A stretch of DNA of 64,000 nt, taken from positions 234,790 to 298,789 of the forward strand of contig JASJBF010000003.1 of NCBI GenBank assembly GCA_030066685.1, written 5' to 3'. The notes under the pieces are model-generated. The model did not search any database and had not been told where the DNA came from. It saw nothing but the letters and a program-made list of their open reading frames with translations. Every line of letters starts with the position of its first letter. Within the stretch, counting starts at the first letter, position 1. This stretch comes from Kiloniellales bacterium (lineage in GTDB: Bacteria > Pseudomonadota > Alphaproteobacteria > Kiloniellales > JAKSBE01). This document shows positions 8,715 through 15,579 of the stretch, piece after piece. Made by a program: the position numbers and the translations under genes.

Positions 8715-9998
8715 CTAGGGAGTCACCACTGCCGGCGCCGAGACGAAGCCGCGGAAGCGGGCGCGGCGCGCGCGCCGGGGTGGCTCGGCCAGTTCGTAGC
8801 CAGGGAAGCGTGCAACGAAACGGCCGACGGCGACCTGGCCCTCGAGGCGGGCCAGGCTGAGGCCGGCGCAGACGTGCGGCCCGGCGCCGAAGGCGAGGTG
8901 CCGGTTCGGTGCTCTGGCGATGTCGAAGCGGTCGGGGTCCGGAAAGTGCGCCGGGTCGCGGTTGGCCGCGCCGATGCAGAGCGTGATGCGCGTCTCCGCG
9001 GGCATCTCGACGTCGCCGATTTCCACGGGCTCGGTGGTGATCCGGTTGCCCAGCTGGTTCGAGCTCTCGAAGCGCAGGACCTCCTCCACCGCCGTCTTGA
9101 TCAGACCGGGGTCCTCGATCAGACGGCGGCGTTCCCTCGGCCAGGTGGCCAGCGCGACCAGGCCGTTGCCGATCAGGTTGCTGGTCGTCTCGTGGCCGGC
9201 GTTGAGGATGAAGATGCAGTTCTGCAGCAGCTCGGTCTCGGTCAGCTGCTCGCCGTCGGCCTCGCCCTGGATCAGCCGCGTCAGCACGTCGCTGCGCGGA
9301 TCGCCCGGCTTGCGACGCCGCTCTGCCACCAAGCCGCGGAGATAGTCGAGGAAGTCGACGACGGCCGCATTGCCGCGGGCCATGACCTCCTCAGAGATCG
9401 TCGCCTCGAGCGCGCCGAGGATCGCCAGGGACCAGCCGCGCAGCGGCCCGCGGTCGGCCTGCGGCACGTCCAGCAGGTTGCCGATGACCTCGACCGGGAT
9501 GGCGCCGGCGAAGTCGTCGATCAGGTCGAGCCGGCCTTCGTCCTGTGCCCGGTCGAGCAGGCGGTCGACGAGGCGGACCAGGTCCGGCTCCATGCGGGCG
9601 ATGGCCGCCGGGGTGAGGGCGCCGGCGATCAGCCGCCGGACCCGGGTGTGTAGCGGCGGGTCGTTGAAGACCAGGCTGGTCGTGTGGTGCTCGAACAGCG
9701 GCGTCGGGCCGTACTTGGGCCCGAACTCCTTCTTCTTGTCGGAGCTGAAGCGCTTCGCGTCCTTGTAGATCGCGAGCAGGTCGTCGTAGCGAGTCAGGAA
9801 GACGGATCCGTCGGCGCAGCGGTGGACCGGATCCCAGGTCCGCAGCGCGTGGTAGGTCGGAAAGGGATCCTCATAGAAGGAGTCCGGCAGCTTCAGCGGA
9901 TCGAATCTGGCGGCGACTTCCCGCGCGGCGGCGGTCGTATCGCCGCTGGGCGTCGAGGCTGCGCCATGGCCTGAGGGCCGCTTCGGAGGCTTTGCCAC
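8715..9998 (-). CDS. Cytochrome P450
   Basis: A bacterial class I P450. With the GTG start at 9998 it is 427 residues, the usual length; the frame stays open about 70 codons further upstream but that part is low-complexity and unlike P450 N-termini, so the start is uncertain. Motifs: I-helix oxygen-activation AGHETTS, K-helix ExxR in EEVLRFES, and heme-binding FGAGPHVCAG with the axial Cys at about residue 377. It needs ferredoxin and reductase partners that are not in the window. It is alone between the sugar cluster and the guanidine locus. Substrate unknown. Confidence 0.9.
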   Translation of the reverse strand: MAKPPKRPSGHGAASTPSGDTTAAAREVAARFDPLKLPDSFYEDPFPTYHALRTWDPVHRCADGSVFLTRYDDLLAIYKDAKRFSSDKKKEFGPKYGPTPLFEHHTTSLVFNDPPLHTRVRRLIAGALTPAAIARMEPDLVRLVDRLLDRAQDEGRLDLIDDFAGAIPVEVIGNLLDVPQADRGPLRGWSLAILGALEATISEEVMARGNAAVVDFLDYLRGLVAERRRKPGDPRSDVLTRLIQGEADGEQLTETELLQNCIFILNAGHETTSNLIGNGLVALATWPRERRRLIEDPGLIKTAVEEVLRFESSNQLGNRITTEPVEIGDVEMPAETRITLCIGAANRDPAHFPDPDRFDIARAPNRHLAFGAGPHVCAGLSLARLEGQVAVGRFVARFPGYELAEPPRRARRARFRGFVSAPAVVTP

Positions 9999-10131
9999 GG
10001 AACCCGATTGCCTGCTCACAAGAGGGGAGTGAAGGAGGACTCTGTGTTGGGGCGCTTTGGGAGTCAATCCAGGCACCCGGGAACCCCCGGCGGCTGAGCG
10101 CTTGCCAAGGCGACAATCATCGCCGTCTGGT

Positions 10132-10170
10132 CCCGGAATCCCTGCCCAGGAATTGGGCAAGGATTCCGGG
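10132..10170 (+). other. Long hairpin upstream of the guanidine operon
   Basis: CCCGGAATCC (10132-10141) pairs with GGATTCCGGG (10161-10170), continued by TGCCCA/TGGGCA, leaving a 5-base loop. The inner part TGCCC-N7-GGGCA (10143-10159) has the same 5-7-5 geometry as NtrC sites. It could end leftward transcripts, act as a second enhancer-type site, or be a repeat element. Confidence 0.45.
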
Positions 10171-10189
10171 TTGCGCAATATATGTGCAA
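10171..10189 (+). promoter_or_regulatory. NtrC-like enhancer site
   Basis: TTGCGCA-ATATA-TGTGCAA is an inverted repeat with one mismatch and contains TGCGC-N7-GTGCA, one base from the TGCAC-N7-GTGCA core of NtrC sites. It lies about 100 bases upstream of the sigma-54 promoter, a normal enhancer distance. Binding by NtrC is inferred. Confidence 0.6.
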
Positions 10190-10288
10190 GCTTGGGGCCC
10201 GTTCGCGCGCGCACGTTCGCGGACCGAAGGCCGCGAAATCCCAGGCGGCGCGCGGGATCGGAATTGGGTCAGGGCATCCCTGCAGGTT

Positions 10289-10303
10289 TGGCACGCGGTT
10301 TGC
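10289..10303 (+). promoter_or_regulatory. Sigma-54 promoter of the guanidine operon
   Basis: TGGCACG-CGGT-TTGC matches every fixed position of the RpoN consensus TGGCACG-N4-TTGC, with GG and GC 10 bases apart. The start of transcription would be near 10314-10316, a few bases before the guanidine-I aptamer, which is the expected arrangement for a riboswitch leader. It implies that expression needs nitrogen-type activation. Confidence 0.85.
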
Positions 10304-10319
10304 GAAAACGCTGGACGCA

Positions 10320-10428
10320 GGGCGTCTAGGGTTCCGGCCATCGAACGGTGGTGTCTGGTCCGAGAGACGCACTCCGGGGCGGAAAAGTACCCCGGAGCCA
10401 CGGCGGGCCAAAATCCCGGGAGATCACT
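10320..10428 (+). ncRNA. Guanidine-I riboswitch (ykkC class)
   Basis: All diagnostic blocks of the ykkC/guanidine-I aptamer are present in order: CTAGGGTTCCG (10326-10336), GGTCCGAGAG (10357-10366), an 8-bp P3 hairpin CTCCGGGG/CCCCGGAG (10372-10379 and 10390-10397), CCACGGCGGG (10398-10407), then AAAA and CCCGGGAGA (10415-10423). In the family, free guanidinium binding turns on genes for guanidine export or breakdown. Here it sits directly after a sigma-54 promoter and before a transporter-guanidinase operon. The expression platform is not evident in the 360-base leader that follows. Confidence 0.93.
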
Positions 10429-10792
10429 GCGAAAGACCTGAGGCTGGCTTCAGGGATCTCCACTCATCCTCGTCGCCGACCTCCGGAACAGAAAAGGTAA
10501 TTTCTGACCAGGAGCTTGAAGGCGTGGCGACCTGTCTTGATGACCTTGCTTCCGGCACCGAGCGAAGCCCGCAGGTATGGAAGACCTTTCGGCGGCGATG
10601 GATTTTGTCGAGCTTGAAAACTTCCGCTAGGCGATGTGTGAACTATTGACAACCTATGCGCGTAGCAACGGAAAAAGGGCGCTGGGCCTCTGCCTGGACA
10701 GGCTGGCTGCGGCTCGCCCGTCAGCAACGGAGCGCGACCTTGCCCATGCGGACGGCCCATTGCCGGTCGCGCGATCGGACAGGAGGTTAGGG
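10429..10792 (+). other. Long leader between riboswitch and first gene
   Basis: About 360 bases without a credible gene. It contains a small hairpin CCTGA/TCAGG at 10437-10454 directly after the aptamer. The Shine-Dalgarno AGGAGGTTAGGG (10781-10792) abuts the ATG. No clear terminator with a T tract was found, so the switching mechanism (termination, ribosome access or Rho) is not visible. Confidence 0.5.
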
Positions 10793-11866
10793 ATGCTGCG
10801 AAACTTCATGACGAAGAGCTTTTGGGCCTTGTTGCTCGCCGCCCTCGCGATCACGGCGCAGCCGGCGCTTGCGGCCAAGAAGGACTCCTTCAGGATCGCC
10901 TGGTCGATTTATGTCGGCTGGATGCCCTGGGCCTATGCCGCCGAAAAGGGCATCGTCGACAGGTGGGCCGACAAGTACGGCATCTCCATCGAGGTCGTGC
11001 AGATCAACGACTACATCGAATCCATCAACCAGTACACGGCTGGCGCCTTCGACGGCTGCGTTATGACCAACATGGACGCGCTCAGCATCCCGGCGGGTGG
11101 CGGGCTCGATTCCACTGCGCTGATCATCGGCGACTTCTCAAACGGCAATGACGGTCTGGTGGTCAAGGGCGACGGTGACTTGACCGCGCTCAAGGGCAGG
11201 AAGATCAACCTGGTCGAGCTCTCCGTGTCCCACTACCTCCTTGCCCGGGCGCTCGACAGCGTCGCCATGTCCGAGCGTGAGGTGACCGTGGTCAACACCT
11301 CGGACGCCGACATGGTGGCCGCCTTCAAGACCGACGAAGTCGAGGCGGTGGTCACCTGGAACCCGCTTCTGAGCGAGGTCGCCGCGGAGCCGGGCGCGAA
11401 GCTGCTCTACACCTCGGCCGACATCCCCGGCGAGATCATCGACATGATGGTGGTCAACACCGAGGTGCTGGAGGCCAATCCGGATTTTGGCAAGGCCCTG
11501 GTGGGCGCCTGGTACGAGACCATGGGCCTCATGGCCAAGGACGACGACCTCGGCAAAGAAGCCCGCCGTTTCATGGGCGAGAAATCGGGCACCGACCTGG
11601 CCGGCTACGAAGCCCAGCTGAGCACGACGCGCATGTTCTACACGCCGGCTGAGGCGGCCGCCTTCGCCCGGAGCGACGACCTGGTCAAGACCATGGACGT
11701 GGTCCGCAGGTTCCTCTTCGACCACGGCATCCTGGGCGAGGGGGCGGCAAGCCCGGACCACGTCGGCATGACCTTTCCCTCCGGCAAGACCCTGGGCGAC
11801 GGCGCCAACACCAAGCTGCGCTTCGATGCCGCCTTCATGACCAAGGCCGCGGAGGGCGAACTCTAG
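10793..11866 (+). CDS. ABC transporter substrate-binding protein, guanidine/urea-carboxylase-region family
   Basis: 357 residues. The ATG at 10793 is chosen for its strong AGGAGG site; it gives a signal peptide (TKSFWALLLAALAITAQPALA) cleaved before AKKDSF. The mature part is an NMT1/TauA-type binding protein: FRIAWSIYVGWMPWAYAAEKG, INDYIESINQY, DGCVMTNMDAL, AVVTWNPLLSE. It matches the family usually encoded beside urea carboxylase, which is now understood as guanidine carboxylase. It is the first gene after a guanidine-I riboswitch and precedes its permease and ATPase. Inference: it binds guanidinium in the periplasm. Binding of urea or another small cation cannot be excluded. Confidence 0.85.
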   Translation: MLRNFMTKSFWALLLAALAITAQPALAAKKDSFRIAWSIYVGWMPWAYAAEKGIVDRWADKYGISIEVVQINDYIESINQYTAGAFDGCVMTNMDALSIPAGGGLDSTALIIGDFSNGNDGLVVKGDGDLTALKGRKINLVELSVSHYLLARALDSVAMSEREVTVVNTSDADMVAAFKTDEVEAVVTWNPLLSEVAAEPGAKLLYTSADIPGEIIDMMVVNTEVLEANPDFGKALVGAWYETMGLMAKDDDLGKEARRFMGEKSGTDLAGYEAQLSTTRMFYTPAEAAAFARSDDLVKTMDVVRRFLFDHGILGEGAASPDHVGMTFPSGKTLGDGANTKLRFDAAFMTKAAEGEL

Positions 11867-11890
11867 CGCCGCGCGCTCGGCACAGGTGAG

Positions 11891-12712
11891 ATGGCGCGGG
11901 CGATTAACCGGCGGCCGGGTCGCTCCGGGCAGATCCTGCTCGGAGCGCTGCCCTTCGTGGTGCTCGCGGCCGCCTATCTTTTCGCCTCCGACGCCCGGCT
12001 GGCGGTCAACCCGAACGACAAGCTGCTGCCGTCGCTCGAGAGCTTCGCCGCCGCGATCGACCGCTTCGCCTTCCAACCCGACGCCCGCAAGGGAACCTAT
12101 CTTCTCTGGGCGGACACCTTGGCCAGCCTGCTGCGCCTTTTCCTCGGCCTCTCGATCGCGACCGCTCTGGCCCTGGTCGCCGGTATCGCGATCGGCCTGC
12201 TGCCGATGATGCGTGCCGCCTTCGCGCCGGTGGTCGCGGCGTTGTCGATGGTGCCGCCGCTGGCGGTCCTGCCGATCCTCTTCATCGTCTTCGGCCTGGG
12301 GGAGCTGGCCAAGGTTGTGCTGATCGTCTTCGGCGTGACTCCCTTCCTGATTCGCGACCTCTCCTTCACGGTGGCCGCGCTGCCGCGTGAGCAGCTGATC
12401 AAGGCCCAGACCCTCGGCGCCTCGAGCTGGCAGATCGTCACCCGGGTCGTGCTGCCGCAGATCCTGCCGCGGCTGATCGGCGCGCTGCGCCTCTCCCTCG
12501 GGCCGGCCTGGCTGTTCCTCATTTCCAGCGAGGCCATCGCCGCGACCGAGGGCCTGGGCTACCGGATCTTCCTGGTCCGGCGCTACCTGGCGATGGACGT
12601 GATCCTGCCCTACGTGGCCTGGATCACCCTGCTGGCCTTTCTCCTCGACTACCTGCTGCAGCGCCTGTCGCGCAGTGCCTTCCGCTGGCTTCCGGGAGAG
12701 CAGAGCCTATGA
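11891..12712 (+). CDS. ABC transporter permease (guanidine importer, SsuC/TauC-like)
   Basis: A 273-residue membrane protein with about six hydrophobic segments and the EAA loop LIKAQTLGASSWQIVTRVVL (near residue 175), the cytoplasmic contact for the ATPase. It belongs to the nitrate/taurine/aliphatic sulfonate permease family. It starts 24 bases after the binding-protein stop and overlaps the ATPase gene by 4 bases (ATGA). Together the three genes form one importer, inferred to carry guanidinium into the cytoplasm. Confidence 0.87.
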   Translation: MARAINRRPGRSGQILLGALPFVVLAAAYLFASDARLAVNPNDKLLPSLESFAAAIDRFAFQPDARKGTYLLWADTLASLLRLFLGLSIATALALVAGIAIGLLPMMRAAFAPVVAALSMVPPLAVLPILFIVFGLGELAKVVLIVFGVTPFLIRDLSFTVAALPREQLIKAQTLGASSWQIVTRVVLPQILPRLIGALRLSLGPAWLFLISSEAIAATEGLGYRIFLVRRYLAMDVILPYVAWITLLAFLLDYLLQRLSRSAFRWLPGEQSL

Positions 12713-13521
12713 GCCGGATCTCCATCCGCAATCTCGAGCAGAACTACGGCGCGGTCACGGTCCTGGAGCGGATCAACCTCGACGTCGCCTCTGGCGAGTT
12801 CTGCACCATCGTCGGCGCCAGCGGCTGCGGCAAGTCGACCTTCCTGCGGCTGCTGCTCAGCGAGGAGCGGCCGAGCCGTGGCGAGATCCACCTGGACGGC
12901 GCCCCGATCTCCGCCGAGCCCTGCGCGGACCGCGGCGTGGTCTTCCAGCGCTACTCGGTCTTCCCGCACCTGACCGTCATGGAGAACCTGATCCTGCCCC
13001 TGGAGCTGAGGGCCGCTCCCTTCCTCGGGCGACTCTACGGGCGGTCGCGCCGCGCGGCCCGGGAGCGGGCGGGGCACCTGTTGTCCCGGGTCGGGCTCGA
13101 CCACGCCCGCGACGCCTATCCCAAGACGCTTTCGGGCGGCATGCAGCAGCGGCTCGCCATCGCCCAGGCCCTAATCCCCAAGCCCAAGGTGCTGCTGCTC
13201 GACGAGCCCTTCGGGGCGCTCGACCCGGGAACCCGCCTGCGCATGCACGAGATCCTGCTGGGCCTTTGGGAAGAGGAGAAGATGACCGTCTTCATGGTCA
13301 CCCACGACCTCAAGGAAGGCTTCATGCTGGGCACCCGGCTCCTGGTCTTCGACAAGCTGCGCTGGGACCCCGACGCGCCCCAGGCCTACGGCGCCACCAT
13401 CACCTACGACCTGCCGCTGGAGGATCACCGCAAGCCGCCGCCGGCGCTGGTGGCCGAGGCCAAGGCGCCCTGGCAGGCTTCCCGACCCTTGAAGCAAGGA
13501 TCCGCCGATGTTGCTCGCTGA
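12709..13521 (+). CDS. ABC transporter ATP-binding protein (guanidine importer)
   Basis: 270 residues with Walker A GASGCGKSTFLR (near residue 36), Q-loop VFQRYSVFPHL, signature LSGGMQQRLAIAQAL (near residue 140), Walker B VLLLDEPFGALDP and H-loop MVTHDLKEGF. The family is that of SsuB/TauB ATPases. A C-terminal tail of about 50 residues beyond the fold is rich in Pro and Lys. The gene overlaps the permease by 4 bases upstream and the ureohydrolase by 14 bases downstream, so transport and hydrolysis are translationally linked. Confidence 0.88.
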   Translation: MSRISIRNLEQNYGAVTVLERINLDVASGEFCTIVGASGCGKSTFLRLLLSEERPSRGEIHLDGAPISAEPCADRGVVFQRYSVFPHLTVMENLILPLELRAAPFLGRLYGRSRRAARERAGHLLSRVGLDHARDAYPKTLSGGMQQRLAIAQALIPKPKVLLLDEPFGALDPGTRLRMHEILLGLWEEEKMTVFMVTHDLKEGFMLGTRLLVFDKLRWDPDAPQAYGATITYDLPLEDHRKPPPALVAEAKAPWQASRPLKQGSADVAR

Positions 13522-14737
13522 CCCCTTCCGCCGGACCTTCCGCGCGGCCGGCGGTTTCGCTCGGACGCTGCCCGGGCGCCGCCGCCATCATCCGGACTTC
13601 GACAAGCTCCAGCTCCAGGGCTGGCGCTCCGCCCTGAAAGAGGCCGAGCTGCCGGAGGACGGCTGGCGGAAGGAGCAGCAGTGGGCGGTTCGGGTCGGCC
13701 TGGCCGCGGCCGACAGCATCGAGGACCGCGGCATCTCCACCTTTGCCCGCGGCGAGTTGCCGCACTACGCCGGAATCAACACCTTCCTCAAGGCGCCCTA
13801 TGTCGAGGACGTCGCCCGGGTCGGCGACTACGACGCGGCGGTCCTGGGCGTGCCCTTCGACGGCGGCACGACCTACCGCCCCGGGACCCGCTTCGGGCCC
13901 CAGGGCATCCGGCGCATCTCGGCCCTCTACACGCCCTACAACTACGAGCTGGGCGTCGACCTGCGCGAGCAGATGACGCTCTGCGACCTGGGCGACGTCT
14001 TCACCATCCCGGCCAACATCGAGAAGACCTTCGACCAGATCTCGCGCGCCGTGAGCCACGTCTTCTCCGCGGGCGCGCTGCCGCTGATCATGGGCGGCGA
14101 CCACTCGATCGGCTTCGCCACGCTGCGCGGCATCGCCCAGTGCACCTCCAAGAAGATCGGCATCGTCCACTTCGACCGCCACGCCGACATCCAGGAGAAG
14201 GACCTGGACGAGCGCATGCACACCACGCCCTGGTTCCACGCCACCAACATGGAGAACGTGCCGGCGACCAACCTGGTGCAGATCGGCATTGGCGGCTGGC
14301 AGGTGCCGCGCGAGGCGGTGGCCGAGGCGCGCAAGCGCGACACCACCATCATCTCCATGGCCGACGTCGAGCGCCTGGGCCTGGACAAGGTGGCCGAGAT
14401 CGCCCTGGAGACGGCCTGGAAGGACGCCGACGCGGTCTACCTCAGCTTCGACATCGACAGCGTCGACTGCGGCTTCGTGCCCGGCACCGGCTGGCCGGAG
14501 CCCGGCGGCTTCCTGCCGCGCGAGGCCCTGAGCCTGGTCAGCAAGGTCGCCGCCGAAGGCATCTGCGGGATGGAGGTGGTCGAGGTCTCGCCGCCCTACG
14601 ACACCTCCGACATCACCTCGCTCTTCGCCACGCGGGTCATGGTCGACGTGCTGGGCAGCCTGGTCGCCCACGGCAAGCTCGGCGCCCACAAGGACCTCAT
14701 CGACAGGCCGGTCGACTTCTCGGCCGAGGGAGGGTGA
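13508..14737 (+). CDS. gdmH: Ureohydrolase, probable Ni-dependent guanidine hydrolase
   Basis: 409 residues, about 100 longer than ordinary agmatinases because of an N-terminal extension (residues 1-90). Metal ligands of the arginase fold are intact: H199 in MGGDHS, D223/H225/D227 in HFDRHAD, and D315/D317 in SFDID. GINTFLKAPY (89-98), HTTPWFHATN (238-247) and GTGWPEPGG (326-334) differ from agmatinase consensus and resemble the cyanobacterial guanidine hydrolase group. That group splits guanidine into urea and ammonia and uses nickel. Location behind a guanidine riboswitch and importer, and before urea transport and urease genes, supports this over agmatinase. The symbol is assigned by inference. 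Confidence 0.85.
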   Translation: MLLADPFRRTFRAAGGFARTLPGRRRHHPDFDKLQLQGWRSALKEAELPEDGWRKEQQWAVRVGLAAADSIEDRGISTFARGELPHYAGINTFLKAPYVEDVARVGDYDAAVLGVPFDGGTTYRPGTRFGPQGIRRISALYTPYNYELGVDLREQMTLCDLGDVFTIPANIEKTFDQISRAVSHVFSAGALPLIMGGDHSIGFATLRGIAQCTSKKIGIVHFDRHADIQEKDLDERMHTTPWFHATNMENVPATNLVQIGIGGWQVPREAVAEARKRDTTIISMADVERLGLDKVAEIALETAWKDADAVYLSFDIDSVDCGFVPGTGWPEPGGFLPREALSLVSKVAAEGICGMEVVEVSPPYDTSDITSLFATRVMVDVLGSLVAHGKLGAHKDLIDRPVDFSAEGG

Positions 14738-14742
14738 GGGCC

Positions 14743-15213
14743 ATGGCGACCGGAACCAAGGGGTCTAACGGCAGTGGACAGGGGCCGCTCGGTCACAACC
14801 ATCCGCCGGACCAAGAGCACCTGCATTCCCATCCGCACGGCGAGCCGCCGGCGGCGACCGGCCGCTCGTGGGACGATGACTCTCTGCTGGCGGATGCCTT
14901 GATGGAAGGCTTCGACGCGGCCGAGGACAAGGCGAGCTTCCTGCGCGTGGCGCGCATCCCCTCGCAGCTCTCGGGGCGCGACGGCGAGGTGCTGCGCCTG
15001 GTCGACGTCGAGCTGCGCCGGGCCTATCAGGTCGCGACCGCCTCGCCGGGCTTCAACGCGCAGGGCCTCGTCTACCTGCCCTTTCCGGCCAGCATGATCC
15101 GCGAGCGCGCCACGATGGTTTTCGTCTACGTCTCGCTGCGCGAGCGGCGCGACGTCGACCTCGGAGAGATGGTTCAGATTCTGAAGGAGGAGGAGGAGCG
15201 GGGAGCGGGCTAG
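14743..15213 (+). CDS. His-rich small protein of the guanidinase operon, unknown function
   Basis: 156 residues, starting 5 bases after the guanidinase stop with GGAGGGTGAGG upstream. Residues 18-38 are metal-ligand-rich: GHNHPPDQEHLHSHPHGE holds six His. The rest (40-150) is a soluble alpha/beta-looking segment with DDDSLLADALMEGFDAAEDK, RLVDVELRRAYQVA and LVYLPFPASMI, which I do not recognise. Known nickel guanidine hydrolases need HypA/HypB-like helpers, and no such pair is in this window. Inference: this protein may supply or store nickel for the guanidinase. It could equally be an unrelated regulator. Confidence 0.7.
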   Translation: MATGTKGSNGSGQGPLGHNHPPDQEHLHSHPHGEPPAATGRSWDDDSLLADALMEGFDAAEDKASFLRVARIPSQLSGRDGEVLRLVDVELRRAYQVATASPGFNAQGLVYLPFPASMIRERATMVFVYVSLRERRDVDLGEMVQILKEEEERGAG

Positions 15214-15249
15214 ACGCCATTCCCGGCGCGCCGGAGTGCGCCAAGACGT

Positions 15250-15281
15250 GGCCTCCAGGCGCGCGGACGCACCTGGAGGCC
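15250..15281 (+). terminator. Hairpin after the guanidinase operon
   Basis: A perfect 10-bp stem GGCCTCCAGG/CCTGGAGGCC with a 12-base loop lies 37 bases after the stop of the His-rich protein gene. There is no T tract, so termination may be partial and allow read-through into urtA. Confidence 0.5.
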
Positions 15282-15295
15282 GAGAGGCATCAGCT

Positions 15296-15318
15296 GTGCA
15301 ACATCAGCCTCTAGCGGA
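15296..15318 (+). repeat. 23-base direct repeat, copy 1
   Basis: GTGCAACATCA, three variable bases, then TCTAGCGGA. It matches the copy at 15548-15570 at 20 of 23 positions, with all differences in the central three bases. The copies are 252 bases apart. Confidence 0.7.
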
Positions 15319-15521
15319 CGTTGCCATCCGCGCACTCCAGGCAATACGTCGTGCCGTGCCGGCCGTCAACGCAATCAAGAGCGGCCAGGCGAGGCTTTCA
15401 GAATACAATAACGCGCAAGTCATATTGTCTTGGGCGCTGGTGTTCTTTTGCCAATTGATTGTAAGTGGCGGTCAATTCTATTGAATATAGTGCGTTTTAT
15501 TTCATTGATGCTTGACATGCT

Positions 15522-15536
15522 CGGCAGGGCTTTCGC
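15522..15536 (+). promoter_or_regulatory. Weak sigma-54-like site before urtA
   Basis: CGGCAGG-GCTT-TCGC keeps the GG and GC pair at the correct 10-base spacing but has three mismatches to the RpoN consensus. It lies 44 bases before the urtA start, where nitrogen control of urea uptake would be expected. Confidence 0.3.
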
Positions 15537-15547
15537 AGAATGTTGCG

Positions 15548-15570
15548 GTGCAACATCAACGTCTAGCGGA
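15548..15570 (+). repeat. 23-base direct repeat, copy 2, at the urtA ribosome site
   Basis: Second copy of the repeat at 15296-15318; it ends 9 bases before the urtA ATG and overlaps an inverted repeat TGTTGC-N3-GCAACA (15541-15555). A regulator site or a duplicated leader are both possible. Confidence 0.65.
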
Positions 15571-15579
15571 GTGTGAGCA

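Larger units (their letters stand above)
15214..15579 (+). other. urtA upstream region
   Basis: 366 bases without a gene. It holds a terminator-like hairpin (15250-15281), two copies of a 23-base repeat (15296-15318 and 15548-15570), an AT-rich stretch around 15395-15515 and a weak sigma-54-like site (15522-15536). The second repeat copy carries GCGGAG, the ribosome site of urtA. Confidence 0.6.

Noticed and set aside
10182..10649. 155-residue frame across the riboswitch
   Set aside because: It spans the sigma-54 promoter and aptamer, has no ribosome site and no protein-like composition.
10645..10673. TTGACA as a sigma-70 promoter before the importer gene
   Set aside because: No acceptable -10 element at 16-18 bases; the sigma-54 promoter and riboswitch further upstream explain the operon.
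13508..14737. Agmatinase as the product name
   Set aside because: The fold is shared, but the long N-terminal extension, the GTGWPEPGG and HTTPWFHATN stretches, and the guanidine riboswitch, importer and urease context fit guanidine hydrolase better.
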